Shown: positions 7,814 through 14,792, counted from the first letter of the stretch. The stretch is DNA of 25,884 bases from CAZPMO01 sp964587515 (GCA_964587515.1 CAZPMO010000057.1:1-25884), one strand, 5' to 3'. Numbers and translations: made by a program. Notes: generated by a model not told the origin, from the letters alone.

Positions 7814-9973
7814 GTGTCTCGTTGGAGGCTTTTTTCCGGAATAGCGGCTGTTTTGGCCGCCGTGGCCGTCCTGATATCCGGTGCGCCGGAGGTTCGGGCG
7901 GCGTCGTCGCCGTGGTGGCAGACGGATCAGGGCGCCGTGCGGCTGGTGGCGGCGAGCGATGCGGCCGGGACCGGCGGGATTCTGCGCTTCGGGCTGCATT
8001 TTCGCATGCATCCGGGTTGGAAGATCTACTGGCGCTCGCCGGGCGATGCCGGCTTCGCGCCCCAAACCAACTGGGCCGGATCGCAAAATTTCGCCGAAGC
8101 CAGCGTTCAATGGCCGACGCCGGAACGTTTCTCGGTGATCGGTCTGGAAACGCTGGGGTACAAAAAAGAAGTGGTATTGCCGCTGACGGTCTCGGTCTTC
8201 GAGCCGGGTAAGCCGGTGAGCCTGCGCGCCATGGTGCGCTATCTGACCTGTGCCGAAATTTGCGTACCCTATAACGCGATGCTGGCGCTCGACATCCCGG
8301 CCGGCCCGGAAACCAATTCGCGCGAAACCGCGCTGATCGACCGGTTCGCGGCGCTGGTTCCCGCGACCGGCGACGGCGGCGGTTTGCGTATCGATCGGGC
8401 CGATATCGCGGGCGCGGCGCCGGATCAGACGATCCAGGTTGCGCTTGCCGCCGACGCGCCCATGACCCGCACCGATGTCTTTGTCGAGGGTCCGCCCGGG
8501 TTCGGGTTTGGCGCACCGCGCGTGCGCATTGACGCCGGCGGCCGCGGCGCGCTGATGCGCATTCCCGTTTCGCCGCCGCGCGGCACCGGCGCCGATCTCG
8601 CGGGCGAGACCGTGACGCTGACGCTGGTGTCCGGCGCACGCGCCATCGAGCGCCGCGTGGAATTGTCTCCGGCGACATCGGCGTGGGCACCCAGCGTCTC
8701 GCCGGCGCCGGTATTTTCCGCCGTCGCGTTTGCCGCGATACTGGGATTCGCACTGCTCGGCGGTCTGATTCTCAACATCATGCCCTGCGTGCTGCCGGTG
8801 CTCTCGATCAAGCTGTTGACCGTGGTCGCCCATGGCGGCGGCGATCCGCGCCCGGTGCGGACCGGGTTCCTGGCGTCGGCCGCGGGCATCCTGGTCTCGT
8901 TTGCGGTGCTGGCCACCGGCGCCGTGCTGCTCAAACAGTCGGGGCTCGCCGCTGGTTGGGGCATCCAGTTCCAGCAGCCGCTGTTCCTCGCGGCCATGGT
9001 GATGATCCTGGTGTTGTTCGCGGGTAACCTTTGGGGGCTCTTTGAATTCCATCTGCCGGGCGCGGTCGCCGATGGCGCGGCGGGCGCCGGGCATGGGCAC
9101 GGCCTCGGCGGACATTTCCTGACCGGCGCATTCGCGACCCTGCTGGCGACGCCGTGTTCGGCGCCGTTCCTGGGCACCGCGGTCGGGTTCGCCCTGTCGC
9201 GCGGGCCGCTTGAAATCTATGCGGTGTTCGCGGCGCTCGGCCTCGGGCTCGCGCTCCCCTATCTCGCGGTCGCGGCGTTTCCAGGGCTGGCGACCCGCTT
9301 GCCGCGACCCGGACCGTGGATGGTGACGCTGCGCTACGTGCTCGGTCTGGCGCTGATCGCGACCGCCGCGTGGCTGGTGACGGTGCTGGCCACGCAAACC
9401 AGCTTCGCGGTCGGCGGGCTGGTAACGCTGCTGATTGCGGCGGCGCTGGTGGCGCTCTGGCAGTTGCGCGGCCTCTCGGGTCGGGCGCGCGGCGCGACCT
9501 GGGGCGTTGTGGGCGCGCTGTCGGTGCTGGCGCTGGTGATTTCCGCAAGCCTGACGCGTCCGGACGCCGACGTGGACGTCGCGGTGATCGAGGACGGGGT
9601 GTGGCAACCTTTCGATCGGGCGCAAATCGACCGGGAAGTCGCCGCCGGGCGCATTGTTTTCGTCGACGTCACCGCCGATTGGTGCCTGACCTGTCAGGTC
9701 AACAAGGCGCTGGTGCTGAACATCGGCGCGGTGCGCGACCGGCTTGGGTCGGACAACGTTGTGGCGATGAAAGCCGACTGGACCCGTCCCGATCCGCGCA
9801 TCACGCGCTTCCTGGCGGATTTCGGCCGTTACGGTATTCCCTTCAATGTGGTCTACGGACCAGGGGCGCCCGAGGGCGTGCCGTTGCCCGAAATTCTCAC
9901 CGAGGGCAAGGTGCTGGCCGGATTCCAACGCGCCGGCGGCCGGTCCGGCAAGGTCCGTATTACTGGCAGATAA
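7814..9973 (+). CDS. DsbD/ScsB-type membrane protein-disulfide reductase
   Basis: A 719-residue inner-membrane protein that passes electrons from cytoplasmic thioredoxin to periplasmic thiol partners. Seen: signal peptide ending about PEVRA; periplasmic N-terminal domain with the redox pair CAEIC (Cys146, Cys150); a central multi-helix domain of about eight segments with Cys325 in NIMPCVLPVLSIK and Cys448 in ATPCSAPFLG; and a C-terminal thioredoxin-like domain with WCLTC (Cys624, Cys627). All three cysteine pairs are present. The compact CxxxC pair and long N-domain look more ScsB-like than E. coli DsbD-like. Start: GTG at 7814 has GAAAGAG 8 nt upstream. An in-frame ATG at 7790 has no ribosome site and falls at the predicted transcription start. 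The TAA stop coincides with the edge of the inverted-repeat element. A peroxiredoxin follows 332 bp downstream. Confidence 0.92.
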   Translation: MSRWRLFSGIAAVLAAVAVLISGAPEVRAASSPWWQTDQGAVRLVAASDAAGTGGILRFGLHFRMHPGWKIYWRSPGDAGFAPQTNWAGSQNFAEASVQWPTPERFSVIGLETLGYKKEVVLPLTVSVFEPGKPVSLRAMVRYLTCAEICVPYNAMLALDIPAGPETNSRETALIDRFAALVPATGDGGGLRIDRADIAGAAPDQTIQVALAADAPMTRTDVFVEGPPGFGFGAPRVRIDAGGRGALMRIPVSPPRGTGADLAGETVTLTLVSGARAIERRVELSPATSAWAPSVSPAPVFSAVAFAAILGFALLGGLILNIMPCVLPVLSIKLLTVVAHGGGDPRPVRTGFLASAAGILVSFAVLATGAVLLKQSGLAAGWGIQFQQPLFLAAMVMILVLFAGNLWGLFEFHLPGAVADGAAGAGHGHGLGGHFLTGAFATLLATPCSAPFLGTAVGFALSRGPLEIYAVFAALGLGLALPYLAVAAFPGLATRLPRPGPWMVTLRYVLGLALIATAAWLVTVLATQTSFAVGGLVTLLIAAALVALWQLRGLSGRARGATWGVVGALSVLALVISASLTRPDADVDVAVIEDGVWQPFDRAQIDREVAAGRIVFVDVTADWCLTCQVNKALVLNIGAVRDRLGSDNVVAMKADWTRPDPRITRFLADFGRYGIPFNVVYGPGAPEGVPLPEILTEGKVLAGFQRAGGRSGKVRITGR

Positions 9974-10004
9974 TACCAGCGGTCCTTGATATTGGCCTGT
10001 TTCA
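9973..10004 (+). repeat. Left terminal inverted repeat of the 261-bp element
   Basis: A 32-bp arm that begins ATACCAGCG, continues CCTTGATATTG and ends CCTGTTTCA. It pairs with 10202-10233 except at 9982 (G opposite A10224) and 9995 (G opposite T10211, a wobble in RNA). The last base of the DsbD-like stop codon is its first base. Confidence 0.9.
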
Positions 10005-10099
10005 CCGGAGAGAAATTCACCACTGGGCAGGAGTGGTTCGCGCCGTGGTACGGGTACCACAAGCGGGCCACGACGCCCCCGGTGGTGAATTTATCCCGG
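10005..10099. repeat. Long imperfect palindrome (arm 1 of the element)
   Basis: The left half 10005-10050 pairs with the right half 10055-10099 around a 4-nt loop CGGG. CCGG closes the base. AAATTCACCAC (10013-10023) pairs perfectly with GTGGTGAATTT (10082-10092), and GTGGTA with TACCAC at the tip. Several differences between the arms (T10024, T10037 and T10038, each opposite G) would be G-U pairs in plus-strand RNA. The segment around 10028-10032 is unpaired. Confidence 0.85.
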
Positions 10100-10107
10100 C
10101 CTTCGGT

Positions 10108-10200
10108 GGCCGTGGGCGAACGACCCGCCGCGTCGCGCTGCTTGCCCGATACACCGTATCGCGCCGCGCAACGCTCCTAACGGGTCGAGCGCCCACGGCC
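10108..10200. repeat. Long imperfect palindrome (arm 2 of the element)
   Basis: GGCCGTGGGCG (10108-10118) pairs perfectly with CGCCCACGGCC (10190-10200). After a 2-nt mismatch, CGACCCG (10121-10127) pairs with CGGGTCG (10181-10187). The tip is GATAC/GTATC (10148-10152 with 10156-10160) around a 3-nt loop, with a poorly paired middle section. Confidence 0.82.
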
Positions 10201-10201
10201 A

Positions 10202-10233
10202 TGAAACAGGTCAATATCAAGGAACGCTGGTAT
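10202..10233 (-). repeat. Right terminal inverted repeat of the 261-bp element
   Basis: Reverse complement of the left terminal repeat, with 30 of 32 positions matching. It ends 2 bp before the candidate -35 box of the peroxiredoxin gene, so the element abuts that promoter without disrupting it. Confidence 0.9.
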
Positions 10234-10235
10234 AA

Positions 10236-10264
10236 GTGACTTTTCTCGCGCGACAACCTATGTT
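10236..10264 (+). promoter_or_regulatory. Candidate promoter for the peroxiredoxin gene
   Basis: GTGACT at 10236-10241 and TATGTT at 10259-10264 with 17-bp spacing, each 4 of 6 to the sigma-70 consensus. It is the best match in the 72 bp between the inverted-repeat element and the peroxiredoxin start. Weak boxes, so the call is tentative. Confidence 0.33.
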
Positions 10265-10305
10265 TTGAAGCGAAAGCCGAACAAAACAACTCAAAGGGGA
10301 GCGCG

Positions 10306-10788
10306 ATGACCATCAAGGCGGGGGACAAGATTCCGGCGGGGAAATTCACTACCATGGGACCCGATGGTCCCGCGCCGATCACCACCGAAGAGCTGTTCGC
10401 GGGCAAGAAGGTGGCGCTGTTCGCGGTGCCGGGCGCCTTCACGCCAACCTGTTCGGCCAAACATTTGCCCGGCTATGTGGCCAACGCCGACGCGCTCAAG
10501 CGCAAGGGCGTCGACACCATAGCCTGCGTTTCGGTCAACGACGCGTTCGTGATGGCGGCCTGGGGCAAGGATCAGAATGTCGGCGACAAGATCCTGTTGC
10601 TGGCCGACGGCAGCGGCGATTTCGCGAAAGCCGTCGATGTGACGCTCGACCTCACCGAGCGCGGACTGGGCGTGCGCTCGTGCCGCTATTCGATGATCGT
10701 CGACGACGGAACCGTCACCCATCTCAACCTTGAAGACGGCGGCGGTTACGAGATCTCGGACGCCGAGACCCTGCTGGGACAACTCTGA
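10306..10788 (+). CDS. Prx5-type peroxiredoxin
   Basis: A 160-residue thiol peroxidase of the Prx5 subfamily (redoxin fold, type II AhpC/peroxiredoxin-like) that reduces hydrogen peroxide and alkyl hydroperoxides with glutathione/glutaredoxin or thioredoxin. Seen: PGAFTPTCSAKHLPGY with peroxidatic Cys49 in the PxxxTxxC motif; Cys74 in TIACVSVND; Cys126 near the C-terminal third, a possible resolving residue; and the W-x-K segment AAWGKDQ following the second Cys. Length is typical for single-domain bacterial Prx5 without a fused glutaredoxin. No signal peptide, so cytoplasmic. An excellent ribosome site (AAGGGGAG) lies 6 nt before the ATG. It converges with rnhA (16-bp gap). The upstream DsbD-like gene also handles thiols, but the inverted-repeat element lies between them. 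Confidence 0.95.
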   Translation: MTIKAGDKIPAGKFTTMGPDGPAPITTEELFAGKKVALFAVPGAFTPTCSAKHLPGYVANADALKRKGVDTIACVSVNDAFVMAAWGKDQNVGDKILLLADGSGDFAKAVDVTLDLTERGLGVRSCRYSMIVDDGTVTHLNLEDGGGYEISDAETLLGQL

Positions 10789-10804
10789 CGGCGCGTACCC
10801 GTTC

Positions 10805-11254
10805 TCACCGCGCCTCTTCCATGCCTTGGCGGGCAAGCTCGTCGGCGCGTTCGTTTTCCGGGTGGCCGGCATGGCCCTTGACCCAGTGCCACTCCACGTC
10901 GTGCGTCGCCAGCACCTCTTCGAGCTGTTGCCACAGATCGACATTCTTCACCGGCTTGCGCGCGGCCGTCTTCCAGCCGTTGGATTTCCAGTTGTGGATC
11001 CAGCGCGTGATGCCGTCCTTCAGATAGGTGCTGTCGGTGTGCAGCCGCGCCCGCACCGGCCGGTTCAGGGCCTCCAGCGCGCGAATCGCGGCGGTCATCT
11101 CCATGCGGTTGTTGGTGGTCTCCGCCTCGCCGCCGCACAGCTCCTTCTCGGCGCCCTTAAAGCGCATCAGCACGCCCCAGCCGCCCGGGCCGGGATTGCC
11201 GCTGCACGCGCCGTCCGTATAGATATCGACTGTTTCCGGTTGTTTATTCGTCAT
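10805..11254 (-). CDS. rnhA: Ribonuclease HI
   Basis: A 149-residue endonuclease that cuts the RNA strand of RNA-DNA hybrids (primers, R-loops). The complete catalytic set is present: Asp14 (IYTDGACSGNPG), Glu52 (TTNNRMEMTAA), Asp74 (HTDSTYL), His128 (VKGHAGH) and Asp138 (ERADELA). Every residue is offset by exactly four from the E. coli enzyme (Asp10, Glu48, Asp70, His124, Asp134). Also seen is the basic Trp-rich handle NWKSNGWKTAARKPVKN. Length is standard. It is the last gene of the ispH-thrB-rnhA run, starting 8 bp after thrB, and is probably co-transcribed; the local ribosome site is weak, consistent with coupling. Confidence 0.98.
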   Translation of the reverse strand: MTNKQPETVDIYTDGACSGNPGPGGWGVLMRFKGAEKELCGGEAETTNNRMEMTAAIRALEALNRPVRARLHTDSTYLKDGITRWIHNWKSNGWKTAARKPVKNVDLWQQLEEVLATHDVEWHWVKGHAGHPENERADELARQGMEEAR

Positions 11255-11262
11255 CAGGTCGG

Positions 11263-12228
11263 CTAGTGCTCTAGCCCGTAGGCGGCGGGGCCCGTAACCG
11301 CGCGGTGAAACCGCAAACGGGCGAGGAAATCCAGCGGGTCCTTCTGGCGCACCAGCGCGCCCTCCGCCGGATACAACCGGTCGTGCAGCCGCGTCAGCAG
11401 GAACCTCAACGCGCTGCCCCGCGCCAGCAGGGGAAGCGCTTCAAGCTCGGCCGTCGATAATGGCCGCACGCCGCCATAGCCGGCCAGCAAACGCCGCGCC
11501 TTCGTGATGTTGAAATCGCCGTCGGGCTCGAAACACCAGGCATTCAGACACACCGCCAGATCGTAGGCCAGAAAGTCGTTGCAGGCGAAATAGAAGTCGA
11601 TCAGTCCCGACAGCCCATCGCCCAGGAAAAACACGTTATCGGGAAACAGATCGGCATGGATGATGCCTGTTTCCAGCCCATCCGGCCATTTGGCCTCAAG
11701 CTCGGCGAGATCTGCTTCGATCTCGCGCGCCAGCCCGTCGCCGAATTCGTCGGTGCGCGCGCGGCAGGTCTCGAACAGACGCCGCCAACCGGTCAGGGAA
11801 AGATCATTGGCGCGCGCCATGGGAAAGTCGGCGGCCGCCAGATGCATGCGCGCCAGCGCGCCGCCCAGCTCCCGGCAGTGAAGGGGCGTCGGACGCCGCG
11901 GCCATATGCCTTTCAGGAAGCTCGCCATCGCCGCGGGGCGGCCGGCGAGTTCGCGCAGCGCTTCGCCGTCGCTTCCATGAATGGGGGCCGCGCACGGTAT
12001 GCCTTTCGCCGCCAGATGGTCCATCAGTCCGAGAAAAAACGGCAAATCCTCGCGCGCGACACGGCGTTCATAGAGCGTCAGGATGAAAATGTCGCGATCG
12101 GTCTGCACCAGATAATTGGAGTTCTCCACGCCTTCCGCGATGCCCTTGCACGACACCACCTCGCCGACATCGTACTGGGCGATAAAATCCGTGAGTTCCT
12201 CGTCGGAGACGTCGGTATATACGGCCAT
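11263..12228 (-). CDS. thrB: Homoserine kinase (ThrB, APH-fold type)
   Basis: A 321-residue kinase that phosphorylates L-homoserine with ATP, feeding threonine synthase. It is the aminoglycoside-phosphotransferase-fold ThrB found in Pseudomonas and alphaproteobacteria, not the GHMP type of E. coli. Seen: MAVYTDVSDEEL at the start, a nucleotide-loop region GIAEGVENSNYLV (29-41), the catalytic loop IIHADLFPDNVFF with His191, Asp193 and Asn198, and a metal-binding Asp211 in GLIDFYFACND. The frame is open upstream to 12540, but that extension is Arg-rich shadow sequence lying over ispH. The ATG at 12228 gives the family N-terminus. It sits 14 bp after ispH and 8 bp before rnhA. Confidence 0.96.
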   Translation of the reverse strand: MAVYTDVSDEELTDFIAQYDVGEVVSCKGIAEGVENSNYLVQTDRDIFILTLYERRVAREDLPFFLGLMDHLAAKGIPCAAPIHGSDGEALRELAGRPAAMASFLKGIWPRRPTPLHCRELGGALARMHLAAADFPMARANDLSLTGWRRLFETCRARTDEFGDGLAREIEADLAELEAKWPDGLETGIIHADLFPDNVFFLGDGLSGLIDFYFACNDFLAYDLAVCLNAWCFEPDGDFNITKARRLLAGYGGVRPLSTAELEALPLLARGSALRFLLTRLHDRLYPAEGALVRQKDPLDFLARLRFHRAVTGPAAYGLEH

Positions 12229-12242
12229 AAATGAGGGCCGCC

Positions 12243-13187
12243 CTAGGCAGTCAGCGCCCGGGGCAGGCTGAATTCCATATTTTCGTCGAGAATGCTGACT
12301 TCCTCCACCGCCACGTCGAAATGTTCGCCGCACCGGTCGATAAGTTCCTGCACCAGGATTTCCGGCGCCGACGCGCCCGCCGTCACGCCGAGCCGCGCGA
12401 CGCCCTCGAGCCACGCCAGGTCGAGTTCGGCGGCGCGCTGGATCAGCATCGCTTTTTTCAGGCCGGCGGCGCGCGCCACCTCGGCGAGTCGGTTGGAGTT
12501 CGACGAATTCGGCGCGCCGATAACGATCAGCGCGTCGCAATCGCGCGCGATCGCCTTCACCGCCGCCTGCCGATTCGTCGTGGCGTAACAGATGTCTTCC
12601 TTGCGCGGCCCCTGAATCTTTGGAAAGCGGCGCACCAGCGCCGCGACGATCGCCGCCGTATCGTCCACCGAAAGCGTCGTCTGGGTCACGAAAGCCAGAT
12701 TTTCGGGATCGCGCACCGAAAGAGCTTCGGCCTGTGCGACATTCTCCACCAGCAGCATGTCGCCGTCGGGCAGTTGACCCGTTGTCCCCACCACCTCGGG
12801 GTGTCCCGCGTGGCCGATCAGCACCACCTGGCAGCCGTCCTTGTCGTGGCGGTGGGCGTCCACATGCACCTTGGTGACCAGCGGGCAGGTGGCGTCGAGA
12901 TAGAACATGTCGCGCGACTCGGCATCCGTGAACACGGCCCGCGCGACGCCGTGGGCGGAAAACACCACGGGCACGCCCTTCGGCACGTCTTCCAGTTCCT
13001 CGACGAAGACCGCGCCCTTGGCTTCCAGCCCTTCCACCACGTATCGGTTATGGACGATTTCGTGGCGCACATAGACGGGCGGGCCGAATTTTTCGAGTGC
13101 GAGTTCGACGATCTTGATCGCGCGGTCGACGCCGGCGCAGAAACCGCGCGGGCCGGCTAGCAGGATTCGGAGTGACGGCTTGTTCAT
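12243..13187 (-). CDS. ispH: 4-hydroxy-3-methylbut-2-enyl diphosphate reductase
   Basis: The last enzyme of the MEP isoprenoid pathway, a 4Fe-4S protein that reduces HMBPP to IPP and DMAPP. Seen in the 314 residues: the three cluster cysteines Cys17 (GPRGFCAGV), Cys101 (LDATCPLV) and Cys200 (EDICYATTNRQ); diphosphate-binding His46, His79 and His129; and catalytic Glu131 in GHAGHPEV. These match the E. coli set (Cys12/96/197, His41/74/124, Glu126) in order and spacing. Length is normal. First gene of the minus-strand ispH-thrB-rnhA unit, an arrangement I recognise from other alphaproteobacteria. A 216-bp non-coding region separates it from the divergent lipoprotein gene. Confidence 0.98.
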   Translation of the reverse strand: MNKPSLRILLAGPRGFCAGVDRAIKIVELALEKFGPPVYVRHEIVHNRYVVEGLEAKGAVFVEELEDVPKGVPVVFSAHGVARAVFTDAESRDMFYLDATCPLVTKVHVDAHRHDKDGCQVVLIGHAGHPEVVGTTGQLPDGDMLLVENVAQAEALSVRDPENLAFVTQTTLSVDDTAAIVAALVRRFPKIQGPRKEDICYATTNRQAAVKAIARDCDALIVIGAPNSSNSNRLAEVARAAGLKKAMLIQRAAELDLAWLEGVARLGVTAGASAPEILVQELIDRCGEHFDVAVEEVSILDENMEFSLPRALTA

Positions 13188-13266
13188 GCGGATCGGGTCT
13201 TTCTGGCGCGTGCGATGGCTTGTGAAATCGTAACGTCATGTCTAAAGTCCGGGCGCTGTCGTTCGC

Positions 13267-13280
13267 GGGGTCCGGACCCC
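13267..13280. repeat. Perfect 14-bp palindrome in the ispH-lipoprotein divergent gap
   Basis: GGGGTCCGGACCCC, self-complementary over 14 bp, 80 bp upstream of ispH and 124 bp upstream of the lipoprotein. No T-run follows on either strand, so it is not a normal intrinsic terminator. It could be an operator or chance in GC-rich DNA. The remainder of the 216-bp gap (13188-13403) shows no other structure or convincing promoter. Confidence 0.45.
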
Positions 13281-13403
13281 GGCACGACCGCGCCGGTTAC
13301 AGCCATTACCTAATACAGCTCCGGGATCGAGGAAAGAGCATCATGGCCGCGCCCATCGCAACGTCTCATGTTGCGACCCTCCCGCGAAAGGGATGAAAGG
13401 CCG

Positions 13404-13928
13404 ATGAACGTCGCCAGGATCGCGGCCGTGACCGGGCTTGCGCTAACCCTCGCCGCCTGCGGGATGTTCGGCGAAGCGGTGCGGCGGCCGTGCCCCAACT
13501 TCCTGATTCTCGGCGAGGGTGGCCAGATGGTCCGGTTTAAGCCGGGACCGGGCCGGGATCTGACCGACGTAATGTTCGAGACCAAAATCGACGACTTCAA
13601 GGGAAGCTGCACCCACGACGACGACAATGTATCGATCGACGTGACGGTCGACTTCAAGATAGAGCGCGGCGCAGCCAATCGCGAAAAGGTCGCGCGGTTC
13701 GAATATTTTCTCGCCATTCCGCGCTTCTATCCCGCGCCCGAAGGCAAGCGGATCTTCCCGATTTCCATCGCTTTCAGGGAAAATCAATCTCGCGTGCTGT
13801 TCCGCGATGAACTCACGCTCGAAATTCCGCTGAAACCCGGTGAAGTGGGCGCCAATTACGACGTCTATCTCAGCCTGCAGCTCAAGCCCGACGAACTTGA
13901 ATTCAACCGCAAGCGCCGCCTGAATTAA
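13404..13928 (+). CDS. Small putative lipoprotein, unknown function
   Basis: A 174-residue protein of no family I recognise. Seen: a lipoprotein signal with MNVAR, a hydrophobic stretch and the lipobox LAAC, placing the lipidated Cys at residue 19. The mature part has a second and third Cys (PCPNFLIL and SCTHDDD), alternating hydrophobic/charged segments suggestive of a beta-sandwich, and basic C-terminal residues (NRKRRLN). The start at 13404 is chosen over 13368 because it puts the positively charged n-region directly before the hydrophobic stretch, with GAAAGG upstream. Probably anchored in the inner or outer membrane, facing the periplasm. It stands alone between ispH (divergent) and the di-iron protein, 99 bp downstream on the same strand. 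Confidence 0.82.
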   Translation: MNVARIAAVTGLALTLAACGMFGEAVRRPCPNFLILGEGGQMVRFKPGPGRDLTDVMFETKIDDFKGSCTHDDDNVSIDVTVDFKIERGAANREKVARFEYFLAIPRFYPAPEGKRIFPISIAFRENQSRVLFRDELTLEIPLKPGEVGANYDVYLSLQLKPDELEFNRKRRLN

Positions 13929-13966
13929 TCCCCCAGGCCATTATTAGCGTCCATCGGTTTTGTTGC

Positions 13967-13995
13967 TTGGAATTGGAGGGGACGTTTGGCTTAAT
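13967..13995 (+). promoter_or_regulatory. Candidate promoter for the di-iron protein gene
   Basis: TTGGAA at 13967-13972 and CTTAAT at 13990-13995, 17-bp spacing, each 4 of 6 to sigma-70 consensus, 33 bp before the ATG. It suggests the gene can be expressed separately from the lipoprotein. Low confidence. Confidence 0.28.
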
Positions 13996-14027
13996 GGCCG
14001 GAAATCAAGATCGTCGGGAGCGGGATA

Positions 14028-14783
14028 ATGAACCAAAGCGACACCCAGAAGGAACTGATCGCCGTGGCCCAGCCGTTCTGGGACGCCGAGGCGGAAATTA
14101 CGAACCGGTTTTTCTCGGGCGGACCCACCAGGGACCAATATATCCGCTATCTCGGCGCGGCCGTGTACAAGGAGCTCAACCCCGTCATCGGCTACGGCCC
14201 GACCCAGGGTTACGCCAACGGGCTGCATATGGAGTTCCAGGGGCTGGTCGATCGCTTCAATGGGCTCGACAGGGACAAGGACGTCGCCCGGCGGGCTTTC
14301 CTCGGCCGGTTGGAGATGATGACCGAGGAGTTCGAACATTACGTGGTGCTCGCCGAGGTGCTTGAATTTGTTCTCGATCGAAGGCTTGAACCCGGCGACG
14401 CCGTGCAGTTGCCGGAGGATGCGAAGCTCAACGAGATGCGCCGGCATTACATGGAATCCGGCGATGCATGTCTGAGCGCCGCGATGGAGCTGACCGAGGG
14501 AGGTGGTTCAAGCACCTTCCGCGAAGCTTCGAAGCTCAGTGGTGGCGACATCGAAGACCGGCTCGCCGCGGCGATGAAGATTATCCATCGTGACGAAAAG
14601 AACCATTACGAGGACGCCGCGTCCGCGGCCGCCGCGCGGGTCGGGTCGGACGACGATTTGGCGCGGATGAAGCGCGCACTGCTGGAGGTCAGCATCCAAC
14701 GCGTACGCATGCGCAACGAAATGTTCTCGGAACCCATGGCGGAAGCCGAGATCGACGCGTTGATCGCGGCGCACCCCGTCTGA
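14028..14783 (+). CDS. Uncharacterised ferritin-like (putative di-iron carboxylate) protein
   Basis: A 251-residue, largely helical, acidic protein without a signal peptide. I do not recognise a named family, but the metal-ligand pattern of the ferritin-like superfamily is complete: Glu69 (HMEFQ), Glu101-x-x-His104 (EEFEHY), Glu154 (AMELTE) and Glu190-x-x-His193 (DEKNHY). The two A-to-B and C-to-D spacings (32 and 36 residues) are close to those of ribonucleotide reductase R2 and related di-iron oxidases. The B-to-C spacing (53) is shorter, nearer rubrerythrin-like proteins. A di-iron or Mn/Fe oxidase/oxygenase or iron-handling role is inferred; no reaction can be assigned. A ribosome site GGGAG lies upstream of the ATG. 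The next gene, a crotonase, begins 78 bp downstream after its own candidate promoter. Confidence 0.85.
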   Translation: MNQSDTQKELIAVAQPFWDAEAEITNRFFSGGPTRDQYIRYLGAAVYKELNPVIGYGPTQGYANGLHMEFQGLVDRFNGLDRDKDVARRAFLGRLEMMTEEFEHYVVLAEVLEFVLDRRLEPGDAVQLPEDAKLNEMRRHYMESGDACLSAAMELTEGGGSSTFREASKLSGGDIEDRLAAAMKIIHRDEKNHYEDAASAAAARVGSDDDLARMKRALLEVSIQRVRMRNEMFSEPMAEAEIDALIAAHPV

Positions 14784-14792
14784 TCACCGGTT

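Larger units (their letters stand above)
9973..10233. mobile_element. Putative non-autonomous inverted-repeat element with two palindromic arms (three-way junction)
   Basis: A 261-bp non-coding block bounded by 32-bp terminal inverted repeats (30 of 32 match). Inside are two consecutive long imperfect palindromes, 10005-10099 and 10108-10200. The first starts directly after the left repeat; 8 nt separate the two palindromes; 1 nt separates the second from the right repeat. A single strand would fold into a closed three-way junction, which accounts for almost every base of the gap between the DsbD-like gene and the peroxiredoxin promoter. There is no transposase, and no ORF in it resembles a known protein. 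The layout fits a MITE-like element moved in trans, or a large structured RNA. Target-site duplication is not clear; a TA beside each end is possible. No second copy was found in the window. Confidence 0.72.

Noticed and set aside
7772..10060. A 762-codon open frame on the minus strand covering the whole DsbD-like gene
   Set aside because: Arg/Gln/His-rich composition with no motif, exactly antisense to a protein with all expected domains; a codon-bias shadow in GC-rich DNA.
10790..10814. GGCGCG/CGCGCC inverted repeat between the peroxiredoxin and rnhA genes, as a bidirectional terminator
   Set aside because: Only a 6-bp stem with a 13-nt loop and no T-run on either side; too weak to call.
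12229..12540. N-terminal extension of homoserine kinase
   Set aside because: The added residues are Arg/Gly-rich, overlap the 3' end of ispH in another frame, and the family N-terminus starts at the ATG at 12228.
13267..13280. GGGGTCCGGACCCC as an intrinsic terminator
   Set aside because: No loop and no T-tract, and it lies in a divergent region where no transcript should end; kept only as a palindrome.
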